Assembly: GCA_964477875.1 (NCBI GenBank)
Contig: CAYZFR010000217.1
Coordinates: 1-6,404 of the forward strand
Reading direction: 5' to 3'
Origin: Kuafuiihalomonas sp964477875
GTDB lineage: Bacteria; Myxococcota; Kuafuiibacteriia; Kuafuiibacteriales; Kuafuiibacteriaceae
Length of the DNA: 6,404 nt
In this document: positions 6,375 through 6,404 of the stretch, piece after piece
Position numbering within the stretch: position 1 is the stretch's first letter
Layout of the letters: every line of letters starts with the position of its first letter
Notes under the pieces: model-generated
The model's database searches: none
What the model saw: the letters and a program-made list of their open reading frames with translations, nothing else
What the model was told of the DNA's origin: nothing
Position numbers and translations under genes: made by a program

Positions 6375-6404
6375 CTGGCTGGCGGTCTTTCCGTGGAACG
6401 CTCC

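Noticed and set aside
1..6404. CRISPR arrays, tRNA or rRNA genes, insertion sequences
   Set aside because: No spaced repeat array, cloverleaf, ribosomal sequence or transposase-like protein was seen on either strand.

Overview
This GC-rich window reads like a myxobacterium (Myxococcota/Deltaproteobacteria). Support for this comes from strong G/C bias at third codon positions, a transmembrane Pkn-type Ser/Thr kinase, an FHA-domain AAA+ enhancer-binding protein (EBP), a PEGA-domain protein and a large secreted FG-GAP protein. The genus cannot be told from the sequence alone.

Layout. Two genes run leftward: an FHA/AAA+/Fis-type regulator (1893 to 643), and 2 bp after its stop a PEGA-domain envelope protein (640 to the left edge, truncated). 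Diverging from them across about 126 bp is a membrane-anchored Ser/Thr kinase (2020 to 3558). A 186-bp intergenic region (3559-3744) follows. It holds direct repeats, two perfect inverted repeats, a near-consensus sigma-54 -24/-12 promoter, a small 5'-UTR hairpin and a good ribosome binding site. It leads into an 861-residue exported protein (3745 to 6330) with an Asp-rich FG-GAP/VCBS-type propeller and a C-terminal beta-rich domain that resembles aerolysin/ETX-MTX2 pore-forming folds. The last 74 bp (6331-6404) hold no gene, only a weak terminator-like hairpin on the minus strand.

How it may work together (inference). The kinase and the FHA regulator are a natural phospho-signalling pair, since FHA domains bind phosphothreonine. 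The regulator belongs to the sigma-54 activator family, and the only convincing sigma-54 promoter seen lies in front of the exported propeller protein. The window could therefore be a self-contained circuit: envelope sensing kinase, FHA-EBP, sigma-54 promoter, secreted effector. One fact argues against it: the EBP's sigma-54 contact loop reads GAFSEA instead of GAFTGA, so it may act on another holoenzyme or not at all at this promoter. Both readings can be tested.
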